A DNA stretch of 9,495 bases from the NCBI GenBank assembly GCA_018702715.1, contig JABIYQ010000130.1, positions 1 to 9,495 on the forward strand, in the 5' to 3' direction. The position numbers and the translations under genes are program-made. The notes beneath the pieces were generated by a model, which worked only from the letters and a program-made list of their open reading frames with translations, was not told where the DNA came from and ran no database searches. Source of the stretch: Desulfobacula sp. GTDB lineage: Bacteria; Desulfobacterota; Desulfobacteria; Desulfobacterales; Desulfobacteraceae. Positions within the stretch are counted from its first letter, which is position 1; every line of letters starts with the position of its first letter. Shown here piece by piece: positions 1-7,422 of the stretch.

Positions 1-19
1 AACGCAACTATGCAAGCCT

Positions 20-67
20 GACCCCATGGATGACCCCATGGATGACCCCATGGATGACCCCATGGAT
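20..67. repeat. Four perfect 12-bp tandem repeats, each with an in-frame ATG
   Basis: The unit GACCCCATGGAT occurs four times head to tail without a mismatch (20-31, 32-43, 44-55, 56-67). The unit is a multiple of three, so gain or loss of copies keeps the frame into the transporter that follows. In that frame each unit would encode Met-Asp-Asp-Pro (the last reads Met-Asp-Glu). Each copy therefore offers an ATG, but none has a purine-rich ribosome binding site upstream, because the preceding bases are the C-run of the previous unit. The repeat probably lies in the leader of the transporter gene and is not translated, though an N-terminal extension cannot be excluded. Confidence 0.9.
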
Positions 68-88
68 GAAATAAAAAGAGAAAACAAA

Positions 89-973
89 ATGAAAAATATC
101 ACACTTTATATAATTACAGTTATTGTCTGGGGTTCAACCTGGCTTGCCATTAAATATCAATTGGGCTCTGTAGATCCAATGGTATCTGTTGTTTACAGGT
201 TTGGGCTTGCAGCAGCCCTGCTTATGTTTTTTTGTTATGTCAAAGGCCTGAATCTTAAGTTTGCTTTAAAAGATCATTTGTTTATGGCTCTTTTGGGAAT
301 CTTGTTATTTTCTGTTAACTACTGGCTTGTTTATGTGGCGGAATTATATTTGACAAGCGGTCTTGTAGCTGTTTTGTTCTCTTCAATTGTATTTATGAAT
401 ATTGCCAATGGATCTATCTTTCTTGGTACTGCAGTTGAAAAAAAAATGGTAGCCGGAGCAGTCCTGGGTATTATCGGTATTATCATGATTTTTATGCCTG
501 AAATAAAGGATTTTGATTTATCCGACAAAGGGGTATTTGGACTTTCTATAGGGTTTTTAAGTGTTCTTCTGGCCTCTTTTGGTAATATCACCTCGGCCAG
601 AAATACAAAAAATAATATTCCAATAATTCAGGCAAATGCTTATGGAATGATATATGGAACCATTCTTATGGCAGTCATCGCCATATCCCTGGGAAAAGAG
701 TTTTCTTTTGTGAATTCTATCCCATATGTTGGTTCTTTATTTTATTTGTCTGTTTTTGGATCCATCATTGCATTTGGCAGTTATTTGACCCTGATCGGTT
801 CTCTGGGTGCGGACAAAGCATCTTACGCCATTATGCTGGTTCCTGTGGTGGCCTTGGTTCTGTCATCCTTTTTTGAAGGGTATTCCTGGAATTTTTCAGC
901 AGTTCTTGGCATGATTCTAGTCGTTGGCGGTAATTTTCTGGCCTTGAGTAAAAGACGGCTGTCATCTGTCTGA
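89..973 (+). CDS. DMT superfamily (EamA-type) transporter
   Basis: This is an inner-membrane protein of the drug/metabolite transporter superfamily. Family members move amino acids, other small metabolites or drugs, and the substrate here cannot be read from sequence. From the ATG at 89 it is 294 residues, the usual length, and is almost entirely hydrophobic with about ten predicted membrane segments in two homologous EamA halves (roughly residues 5-135 and 155-290). The first half opens with the typical WGSTW motif at residues 14-18, and an Arg follows in the YRFG segment of the next helices. The open frame extends upstream to 26, adding 21 charged residues from the tandem repeat. I prefer 89 because the first helix begins directly after it and an AAAGAG-like ribosome binding site (about 75-80) is well spaced. 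The gene is 63 bases from the next start and may or may not be cotranscribed with it. Confidence 0.85.
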   Translation: MKNITLYIITVIVWGSTWLAIKYQLGSVDPMVSVVYRFGLAAALLMFFCYVKGLNLKFALKDHLFMALLGILLFSVNYWLVYVAELYLTSGLVAVLFSSIVFMNIANGSIFLGTAVEKKMVAGAVLGIIGIIMIFMPEIKDFDLSDKGVFGLSIGFLSVLLASFGNITSARNTKNNIPIIQANAYGMIYGTILMAVIAISLGKEFSFVNSIPYVGSLFYLSVFGSIIAFGSYLTLIGSLGADKASYAIMLVPVVALVLSSFFEGYSWNFSAVLGMILVVGGNFLALSKRRLSSV

Positions 974-1036
974 GCCCTTAATTTATTGTCATTACAGGTT
1001 GCATATCCCAATTAATATGTGATAATTAGATTTGTT

Positions 1037-1369
1037 ATGAAACAGTATCTATTAGATGGGTTGCGGTTGGCGGATTATCAAAAATTAAAAGATTATCTAG
1101 ATAAATATTTAGAATCGTCTCCTCTGGATGGGATTTATTGGCTTGAACTTACCACAGAATTGTTAACACCCATTCAAAAAAAACATGAAGGGTGTCATCC
1201 CCAAGTCTTTGCCTGGATACTGGAAGAAACGTATTTATCTTGTGAATTTTTGGTAAGAGTTAAAAAAAATATAAAATGCGATTGTATGGATTATGCAACA
1301 AAGGAGCAGCGTGACTGGATTATTGATCAGGCAGATTCAATTTTTGAAAAACTTGATATTTGCATCTAA
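1037..1369 (+). CDS. Small conserved-looking protein of unknown function upstream of rnj
   Basis: I do not recognise a named family. From the ATG at 1037 it is 110 residues, soluble, with no signal peptide or membrane segment. A GTG at 1019 would add six residues, and neither start has a clear ribosome binding site. The N-terminal part (about 1-30) looks helical and charged. The middle holds a His-x-x-Cys-His cluster (H50, C53, H54), then C69 and a Cys-x-Cys pair (C81, C83), and the end is an acidic amphipathic stretch with a final Cys109. The spacing could suit a metal site, but this is only inference. Its stop lies 20 bases before the rnj start, so the two are probably cotranscribed. From memory, similar small proteins occur beside ribonuclease J in related sulfate reducers, which I cannot verify here. 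A weak GATAAT (-10-like) at 1021-1026 has only a poor -35 partner. Confidence 0.75.
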   Translation: MKQYLLDGLRLADYQKLKDYLDKYLESSPLDGIYWLELTTELLTPIQKKHEGCHPQVFAWILEETYLSCEFLVRVKKNIKCDCMDYATKEQRDWIIDQADSIFEKLDICI

Positions 1370-1389
1370 TTTTATTGAAGGGAATGCAA

Positions 1390-3039
1390 ATGCTTAAAAT
1401 TATTCCTTTGGGCGGCCTTGGCGAAATCGGCCTGAATATGATGGTGATTGAATATGGCGAGGTCATCTTTATCATTGATGCAGGACTTATGTTTCCTGAA
1501 CAATACATGCTGGGTGTGGATATTGTAATCCCGGCCTTGGATTATATAAGGGAAAATCGACACAAGGTCCATGGTATTATTATTACACATGCTCATGAAG
1601 ATCATATAGGCGCTTTGCCCTACCTGTTAAAAGAATTCAGAATTCCTGTATATGGAACCGCTTTTACTTTGAAGATCGCTAGAAATAAACTAGTTGAATT
1701 TGACCTCAATAAATATGTTGATTTAAACCTTGTGAATCCCGGGGAGACTATTTCAATAGATCCTTTTGAAATAGAATTTATCCGGGTCAGCCATAGTACG
1801 GTTGACGGGGTCGGGCTTGCAATAAAAACCCCTGAAGGTGTCATTGTTCATACTGGTGATTTTAGAATCAGCCATAACGCAGACAAGATGAAGAACACGG
1901 ATATTTCAAGTTTCGCAAGACTTGGTGAAAAAGGTGTTCTGGCCCTGATGTCGGATTCCACCAATGTTGAAGTCAAAGGTTATACAGCCTCTGAGCAGGA
2001 TGTGGCAAAAAATCTTGAAAAGCTTATTGCTGCTGCCAATGGCAGGGTGATTGTTGCACTGTTTGCTTCAAATGTCTTCAGGATACAAACGGTGATTGAT
2101 ATAGCCGTTCGCAGCCATCGCAAGGTCATTTTCAATGGCCGGAGCATGGAGCAGATTGTAAGTGTTGCAACTGAACTTGGGCACATCAATTGTCCACCCA
2201 ATACCATACTGGATATAAAACAGATCGGTAAATACAGAGATGACCAAATTGTCGTCATTACAACGGGCAGCCAGGGGGAGCCAATGTCAGCCCTGGTAAG
2301 GATGGCTTCCGGCATACACAAGCATATTAAAATCAAAAAGGGTGATAGTGTGATTCTGTCATCCAAAGATATCCCGGGAAATGAAAAGGCCATTTCCGGA
2401 GTTATCAACAAGCTTTACCGCAGAGGAGCGGATGTGGTGTATTCAAAAATTGCACAGATCCATACATCCGGTCATGCTCATCGGGAAGAGCTCAAATTGA
2501 TGTTGAATTTGACCAAACCCGAATATTTTATACCTATTCATGGTGAATACAGGCATTTGGTAGTTCATGCAAGACTAGTAGAAAAAATGGGTATGCCAAG
2601 AGAGAATGTTATTGTAGCAGAAGATGGTAAGATTATTGCCTTTGATAAGGATGGCGGCAGATTGGATGGTCGCGTTCATACAGGTAGAATCCTTGTTGAC
2701 GGTAAAGGTATCGGAGATGTAGGAAGAAGTGTCTTAAAGGAGAGACGCGAACTCTCAGAAGGTGGACTTGTCGTTGTAACCATGATCATTGATGAGGAGA
2801 CAGGCGTTGTCCTTTACGGACCGGAATTGATTTCAAAAGGGTTTATTTTTGACTCTGCCACAGGGCATCTGGTTGATGATGCTCAGTGTGTTATCCTTGA
2901 AATTGTCGAAGAAATAGAACCAGGAAGCGAATCTCGAATTGAACAACTTAGAAAAAAAATGCAAAGAGCTCTGAAACAATACTTTGCTTTTACCATAAAC
3001 CGCAAACCCTTAATTGTACCAGTGATTATTGAAGTATGA
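1390..3039 (+). CDS. rnj: Ribonuclease J
   Basis: This is a metallo-beta-lactamase/beta-CASP ribonuclease that, in characterised bacteria, combines 5'-to-3' exonuclease and endonuclease activity in mRNA decay and RNA maturation. From the ATG at 1390 it is 549 residues, the normal family length. The zinc-binding motif HAHEDH lies at 67-72, with further predicted metal ligands H135, D157 (in HTGDFR) and H384 (in HGEY). The beta-CASP part includes SDSTN at 188-192 and SGHAH at 360-364, which binds the RNA 5' phosphate end in known structures. Residues from about 455 form the C-terminal RNase J domain. All catalytic positions are present, so this is an active enzyme and not a degenerate paralogue. 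Upstream ATGs at 1384 and 1360 are possible, but GAAGGGA at 1377-1383 is spaced six bases from 1390. The stop codon overlaps the ftsK start. Confidence 0.96.
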   Translation: MLKIIPLGGLGEIGLNMMVIEYGEVIFIIDAGLMFPEQYMLGVDIVIPALDYIRENRHKVHGIIITHAHEDHIGALPYLLKEFRIPVYGTAFTLKIARNKLVEFDLNKYVDLNLVNPGETISIDPFEIEFIRVSHSTVDGVGLAIKTPEGVIVHTGDFRISHNADKMKNTDISSFARLGEKGVLALMSDSTNVEVKGYTASEQDVAKNLEKLIAAANGRVIVALFASNVFRIQTVIDIAVRSHRKVIFNGRSMEQIVSVATELGHINCPPNTILDIKQIGKYRDDQIVVITTGSQGEPMSALVRMASGIHKHIKIKKGDSVILSSKDIPGNEKAISGVINKLYRRGADVVYSKIAQIHTSGHAHREELKLMLNLTKPEYFIPIHGEYRHLVVHARLVEKMGMPRENVIVAEDGKIIAFDKDGGRLDGRVHTGRILVDGKGIGDVGRSVLKERRELSEGGLVVVTMIIDEETGVVLYGPELISKGFIFDSATGHLVDDAQCVILEIVEEIEPGSESRIEQLRKKMQRALKQYFAFTINRKPLIVPVIIEV

Positions 3040-5294
3040 AAAAAGAACTTTATGGTATACTCCTTTTTTTTTCCATTGTATTAACTTCTGTCAGCCTTTT
3101 TTCATATCATGCCTCAGATCCATGCGTAGCAAACAATTTTTTCAATATTCCAGATAATATCCACAACGCTTTTGGGTTGTTAGGAGCCCATTTTGCCGGT
3201 TTTTTTATCTTTTTGTTTGGAATGGGCGCATTTTGGATTCCTTTAATCTTAGGTCTTATCAGCATATGGTTATTAAAGGGAAGGTCTGTGAAAATAATTC
3301 TGCTGACCTTTTTAGGTGGTCTTTTTTTAATGATTTGTACGGGTGGTATATTGTTTCTTTTTAAAGATTACTACCCGGTTTTAGGTACAAGCATATCCTC
3401 GGGTGGTATAATTGGAATTTCCTTTACTTCATTTTTGTTAAAATATGCCAATACCACCGGCTGCATTATAGTTTTACTGTTTTTCTTCAGCACCGGCTTT
3501 ATTTTTGCTACTGGGATATCCATTATTTCGTTGGGAATATTTTTAAGAAAGAAGACCATTGAACTTTTAAAACGTATAACAGATGATTTTTATAATTTTA
3601 TAGATTTTTTTAATAAAATGATTAAAAAGTGGAAGGAAAAAAGAGAAGAGGCTAAAAAAGAAATTGATATCACTCCTGCTTTTACAAAAAACGAAATCAT
3701 TATAAAAATTCCTGAAAAAATCCCAGAAAAAGAAGATTTACCAATTCTCAAGGATATTTTTGAGCCGACAATAGTGGAACTGGAAGAAAAAGATTCAGAC
3801 TTTATACCGGATGTGGAATTTAACGATATCCGGGAAAAAGTTGAATTTAATCTTCCATTGATTTCATTTCTGGATGAGAAAAAAAAGGTTGAAAAAAATA
3901 TAGATACAGATCTGTTAAAAGAGAAAAGCAGGATTTTAGAAAGTAAACTCAACGACTTTAACGTGTTTGGTGAAGTCGTTGAGATTTTGCCGGGTCCTGT
4001 CATAACAACTTTTGAATATCGACCGGCATCTGGAATCAAAATATCTAAGATTGCTGGTTTGTCAGATGATCTTGCCCTGGCCTTAAGTGCCATAAGCATC
4101 AGGATAGTAGCCCCCATACCCGGCCGGGATGTAGTGGGAATTGAGATCCCCAATGAAGAAAGGGAAATCGTCAATTTAAGGGAATTGATGGCATCAAAAG
4201 ATTTTGTTCGGTCACCATCCATGCTGACCCTGGGACTTGGAAAAGACCTACTGGGAAAACCCATGGTCACAAAAATGGATTCCATGCCTCATCTTCTAAT
4301 TGCCGGTGCCACAGGAACAGGTAAGAGTGTGGGTTTAAATGCAATGATTATCAGCCTTTTGTATAAGGCCACACCAGATGAAATTAAAATGATCATGATT
4401 GATCCCAAACGCATTGAGCTTTCAGTATATAATGACATTCCTCATTTGATTTCTCCTGTAGTTACAGATATGAAAAAGGCTACCAATGCGCTTTTCTGGG
4501 CGGTCAGGGAAATGGAACGGCGATATGAACTACTGGAACAGACAGGGTTTAGAAATATTGTTCAGTATAACCATATGGTGGCTTCTCAGAGTGATGATAA
4601 GATTGAAAAACCAGATGAAGACGACAAAGAACTATTTAAAAAACTTCCCTACATCGTTGTTATTGTGGATGAACTGGCAGATCTCATGATGGTTGCCTCA
4701 AAAGATGTTGAATTTGCATTGACCAGACTTGCACAAATGGCCAGGGCAGCAGGTATTCATTTGATTATTGCCACCCAGAGACCTTCTGTTGATGTACTCA
4801 CAGGAAGCATTAAAGCAAATTTTCCCACCCGGATTTCATTCCAGGTATCTTCCAAGGTTGACGCCAGAACCATTTTTGACGGTGGAGGACCTGAGAGTCT
4901 CCTTGGAAACGGGGATATGCTGTTTTGTCCTCCTGGGACGGGAAAGCTTGTCAGGATTCAGTGTGCCTATATTTCTGAAAAAGAGATCGCCAAGGTGACT
5001 AAATTTTTAAAAGACCAGAGATCACCGGATTATATTGAAGATATTACAATAAGTGAAAGTGATGATGGGGATAAAGGGTTTGATGAATCTGACTATGATG
5101 AAAAATATGATGAAGCAGTTGCCCTGGTGACCAAAACAAGACAGGCATCTATCTCTTTTGTTCAGCGCCGTCTTCGTATCGGTTATAACAGGGCGGCACG
5201 ACTGGTTGAAATAATGGAATTTGAGGGGATTGTAGGTCCCCAGGTGGGTTCAAAACCCAGAGAAATACTTGTCCGAAGTTATGATGAAGATTGA
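3036..5294 (+). CDS. ftsK: DNA translocase FtsK/SpoIIIE
   Basis: This membrane-anchored hexameric ATPase pumps chromosomal DNA through the closing septum and, in FtsK systems, activates XerCD recombination at dif. Four membrane segments lie at about residues 5-24, 47-77, 84-109 and 142-170. A short Lys/Glu-rich linker (about 171-290) replaces the long Pro/Gln-rich linker of the E. coli protein, which explains the 752-residue length. The alpha/beta motor follows, with Walker A GATGTGKS at 424-431 and Walker B ending in D545-E546. The C-terminal gamma winged helix (about 689-752) contains RIGYNRAAR. It keeps the Asn, Arg and Glu that in E. coli FtsK contact the KOPS DNA sequence, so oriented translocation is expected. 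The start codon overlaps the rnj stop (ATGA), implying translational coupling. A nine-T run near codon 10 is the longest homopolymer in the gene. Confidence 0.97.
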   Translation: MKKELYGILLFFSIVLTSVSLFSYHASDPCVANNFFNIPDNIHNAFGLLGAHFAGFFIFLFGMGAFWIPLILGLISIWLLKGRSVKIILLTFLGGLFLMICTGGILFLFKDYYPVLGTSISSGGIIGISFTSFLLKYANTTGCIIVLLFFFSTGFIFATGISIISLGIFLRKKTIELLKRITDDFYNFIDFFNKMIKKWKEKREEAKKEIDITPAFTKNEIIIKIPEKIPEKEDLPILKDIFEPTIVELEEKDSDFIPDVEFNDIREKVEFNLPLISFLDEKKKVEKNIDTDLLKEKSRILESKLNDFNVFGEVVEILPGPVITTFEYRPASGIKISKIAGLSDDLALALSAISIRIVAPIPGRDVVGIEIPNEEREIVNLRELMASKDFVRSPSMLTLGLGKDLLGKPMVTKMDSMPHLLIAGATGTGKSVGLNAMIISLLYKATPDEIKMIMIDPKRIELSVYNDIPHLISPVVTDMKKATNALFWAVREMERRYELLEQTGFRNIVQYNHMVASQSDDKIEKPDEDDKELFKKLPYIVVIVDELADLMMVASKDVEFALTRLAQMARAAGIHLIIATQRPSVDVLTGSIKANFPTRISFQVSSKVDARTIFDGGGPESLLGNGDMLFCPPGTGKLVRIQCAYISEKEIAKVTKFLKDQRSPDYIEDITISESDDGDKGFDESDYDEKYDEAVALVTKTRQASISFVQRRLRIGYNRAARLVEIMEFEGIVGPQVGSKPREILVRSYDED

Positions 5295-5898
5295 TTTTGA
5301 GGTGTGGGATAATATCAAGGGCTTTATGGATAAAGATGAGGCAAAAAGACTCTACCATATAGCGCTTTTGGCTTCAAAAACCGGACCTGTCCTTGAAATC
5401 GGAAGCTATTGCGGTAAATCAGCCTATATAATCGGATCTGCATGCAAAGAAAAAAATTCTATTCTATTCTCCATTGACCACCATAAGGGATCTGAAGAGC
5501 AGCAGCCCCAAGAAGAATATTTTGATCCGGATTTGTTTGACACCAAATTATCAAGGGTGAACACTTTTCCTTTTTTCCAACAAACCATCACCAAAACAGA
5601 ACTTGAAAATACTGTGGTGCCAATTGTTTCATCGTCGAACATTGCCGGCAAAATGTGGAAAATACCAATTTCAATGCTGTTTATAGATGGAGGACATTCC
5701 TTTGAAGCATGTCATGAAGATTTTCTTACCTGGGCCTGCCATATTAAACCCGGCGGTTTTCTGGTAATTCATGATATCTTTGTGGATACTGAAAAAGGAG
5801 GTCAAGCCCCCAAAAGGATATACGAAATCGCCATTAACTCAGGAGATTATGAAGAATTGGAAATGACAAAGACCCTGGGTGTCTTGAAAAGAAAATAA
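5284..5898 (+). CDS. Class I SAM-dependent methyltransferase, small (Methyltransf_24-like)
   Basis: This is a soluble Rossmann-fold methyltransferase of 204 residues with unknown acceptor. SAM-binding motif I is VLEIGSYCGKS at about 36-46. A later IDGGHS segment at 134-139 is followed by a PGGF-x-VIHD strand (about 158-168). That arrangement is typical of the Methyltransf_24 type, in which the Asp/His region may hold a metal or the acceptor. Targets in this group include small molecules and sugars, and nothing here decides between them. Possible starts are TTG 5269, ATG 5281 and ATG 5284. I chose 5284 because GAAG at 5275-5278 is best spaced from it. All candidate starts lie inside the end of ftsK, so translation is probably coupled. 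The thioesterase start follows the stop by 13 bases. Confidence 0.85.
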   Translation: MKIDFEVWDNIKGFMDKDEAKRLYHIALLASKTGPVLEIGSYCGKSAYIIGSACKEKNSILFSIDHHKGSEEQQPQEEYFDPDLFDTKLSRVNTFPFFQQTITKTELENTVVPIVSSSNIAGKMWKIPISMLFIDGGHSFEACHEDFLTWACHIKPGGFLVIHDIFVDTEKGGQAPKRIYEIAINSGDYEELEMTKTLGVLKRK

Positions 5899-5911
5899 GG
5901 AAACCATTGTA

Positions 5912-6370
5912 ATGATAGAATCCGTACTTGAAAAAATAAGAAAATATTATCTTGAGTTGCTCCCATTCAACAAGGTTCTTGGTATTGATATTGATCTTTT
6001 GGATTACGAAACCGGCCAGGCTGTCACAAGTTTTAATATGACAAAAGATCTTATAGGAAATCCAACGGCCGGAATCCTGCACGGGGGGGTAACAGCATCG
6101 GTTATTGATTTAACAGGCGGACTTTCCGCTCTTATTTCCTGTGCAAAATTTCACCGTGGCAAATCCCTTGATGTCATTGATAAGAAATTGACATCCTCTG
6201 CCACCATAGACATGCGCGTGGATTATTTAAGACCGGGTAAAGGCATTTCATTTAAATGCAAAAGCAGGATCATTCGTGCAGGCTCAAGGATTGTTGTTGC
6301 AAAAATAGATTTGTATAATGAAAAAGAAATCAGGATTGCCACGGGCACTGCAACCTATCTGATCGCTTGA
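5912..6370 (+). CDS. PaaI-family hotdog-fold thioesterase
   Basis: This is a probable acyl-CoA (or acyl-carrier) thioesterase of 152 residues, a normal single-hotdog length; such proteins act as dimers or tetramers in the cytoplasm. The family signature is clear: GNPTAGILHGGV with H57-G58-G59, followed by the long central helix carrying D66, a likely catalytic acid, and then GG. The later strands begin with DMRVDYLRPG and end with the typical A-T-G-TATYL sheet edge. An AAGGAA ribosome binding site (about 5897-5902) overlaps the previous stop codon and sits nine bases from the ATG. Two Gly codons in the active-site motif form part of a seven-G run (6083-6089), unusual for this AT-rich DNA. It is the last gene of the + strand run. 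The substrate is unknown; phenylacetyl-CoA or another aromatic acyl-CoA is only a possibility from family knowledge. Confidence 0.88.
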   Translation: MIESVLEKIRKYYLELLPFNKVLGIDIDLLDYETGQAVTSFNMTKDLIGNPTAGILHGGVTASVIDLTGGLSALISCAKFHRGKSLDVIDKKLTSSATIDMRVDYLRPGKGISFKCKSRIIRAGSRIVVAKIDLYNEKEIRIATGTATYLIA

Positions 6371-6396
6371 AACTATAATTTATCAGATTTTTTTTT
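6357..6396 (+). terminator. Weak candidate intrinsic terminator at the convergent gene ends
   Basis: A 7-bp perfect inverted repeat, ATCTGAT (6357-6363) and ATCAGAT (6382-6388), is followed by an unbroken T-run up to 6396. The loop is long (18 bases) and only two of seven pairs are G:C, so the hairpin would be weak. It lies where + strand transcription must end, across the stop codons of the thioesterase and of the opposing lipoprotein gene. There is no matching A-run on the left side, so it would not serve the - strand transcript. The T-run also encodes lysines of the opposing gene, which gives an alternative explanation for it. Confidence 0.3.
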
Positions 6397-7398
6397 CATT
6401 TTTTGTAAAGATTTTTTAAATTCTTCGCAAGGATCAGCATATGAAACTCTCTGGGTGAACCAAAGGTAATCTGCCGGGGGAACTTTATTATACCCTTCAA
6501 GCTCAAGGGGAAGGACATATTCCAATAAGTCTGATGGGCTTACTCCAATTTCTTTTAAAGTTATGTTGACCTGTTTAATGGTCTTGTCAATTTTTTCAAC
6601 CCTGTCAATCACTCCGAGACCATACTCGGTATGCCCGCCGCCGATAATGACGACAATGGGTCCTTTACGGTGTTTATACAGCCGGGTTATAGATAAGGCC
6701 ATCTTGTCATTTCTTGCAACCCAGGTATCATACAGCCGGGACTGCATTTTTTTATTTCCCATACCGCAGTGAACCGATTTGAAAATAGAGAACATATAGT
6801 CTTTGTAACTCTCATCCGATAATGGTGTTGTAAAAACCTGCTCTTTTTCAAGGGAACTGATACCCTTTTTTCCTTTTCTTGTAATTCTTTTTTTCAATGT
6901 CTCGGGCAGATCAATTCCTGCAACCGGGAGATTTCCTTTTTTTGCAATCTTTAAAAGAGAGTAATAATAATTCCACATCTTATCTGATTGGCTATCCCAT
7001 CGCAGTTTTTTTCTCAGATCAGCCTCTATAATTTTTTCTATTTTTTCTGAATGGACAACTTTTCCAGAATCAACAAAATTGAGCAGATCAGGAGTGTCTT
7101 CCATGGAAAAAAATTCAAATCCAAGGGTAGGGGTTAATCCTTGTTCGATTAATTCGCGGATGACCCTTTCCTGAATATGATGATGTTCAGGGTTGTCATG
7201 TTTTTCAGAGAGATAGATCACATCATAAAGGCTTAAATTCTTGATCAGGGATTCAAAACCCATAGCTTTATTTGTTTTGGTATTAATTATTTTCCCTATT
7301 AAAGGATCTTTTCTCTTTATTGATTTTTTAGTTGTAACGCAGGATTGAACAAGGGATATGGCAAAAAAAACCAGGAAAACAAAAAACAGTCTATTCAT
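6373..7398 (-). CDS. ChaN-like lipoprotein (haem-binding uptake family)
   Basis: The 341-residue product is an exported lipoprotein. A hydrophobic signal peptide ends in the lipobox LVQS-C with Cys20 as the lipidated residue. The mature part matches the ChaN / Cofac_haem_bdg family, whose Campylobacter member binds haem as cofacial pairs. Recognisable segments are IYLSEKHDNPEHHH at about 61-74 (normally GE-x-HDNPEHH), GFEFF at 93-97, LPVAGIDLP at 157-165, HCGM at 210-213, the ARNDKMA region at 228-234 and GGGHTEYGLGV at 253-263. The C-terminal extension beyond about 285 ends in a Lys-rich tail. A GGAG ribosome binding site (7406-7409) is seven bases before the ATG, and the gene has its own promoter at 7423-7451. 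No haem or TonB-dependent uptake gene is nearby, so a role in haem handling rests on homology only; Gly to Ser in the SEKHDN motif is a small departure. Confidence 0.85.
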   Translation of the reverse strand: MNRLFFVFLVFFAISLVQSCVTTKKSIKRKDPLIGKIINTKTNKAMGFESLIKNLSLYDVIYLSEKHDNPEHHHIQERVIRELIEQGLTPTLGFEFFSMEDTPDLLNFVDSGKVVHSEKIEKIIEADLRKKLRWDSQSDKMWNYYYSLLKIAKKGNLPVAGIDLPETLKKRITRKGKKGISSLEKEQVFTTPLSDESYKDYMFSIFKSVHCGMGNKKMQSRLYDTWVARNDKMALSITRLYKHRKGPIVVIIGGGHTEYGLGVIDRVEKIDKTIKQVNITLKEIGVSPSDLLEYVLPLELEGYNKVPPADYLWFTQRVSYADPCEEFKKSLQKMKKKSDKL

Positions 7399-7422
7399 TG
7401 TTGATCTCCATTAGAGGCGAAA

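Noticed and set aside
1..21. Possible 3' end of an upstream gene, read as Asn-Ala-Thr-Met-Gln-Ala-stop (TGA 19-21).
   Set aside because: Only six codons are visible and other frames are equally possible, so coding cannot be supported.
438..446. Nine-A run in the transporter gene, with similar nine-base runs near the ftsK start and in the lipoprotein tail, as possible slippage sites.
   Set aside because: Such A/T runs are common in AT-rich coding DNA at Lys and Phe codons, and the frames are intact across all three.
986..1026. Possible promoter before the small unknown gene: TTGTCA at 986, or TTGCAT at 999 with GATAAT at 1021.
   Set aside because: TTGTCA has no -10 at acceptable spacing, and the other pair has a poor -35 and would leave almost no leader, so it is not called as a feature.
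3590..4285. A 231-codon open frame on the - strand inside ftsK.
   Set aside because: It lies opposite clear FtsK coding sequence, is rich in Ser and Ile in a way typical of antisense shadows, and shows no recognisable domain or ribosome binding site.
7125..7132. One exact KOPS match (GGGTAGGG) on the + strand, the FtsK orienting sequence known from E. coli.
   Set aside because: About one match is expected by chance in a window of this size when both strands are counted, so a single site carries no information on replichore direction.
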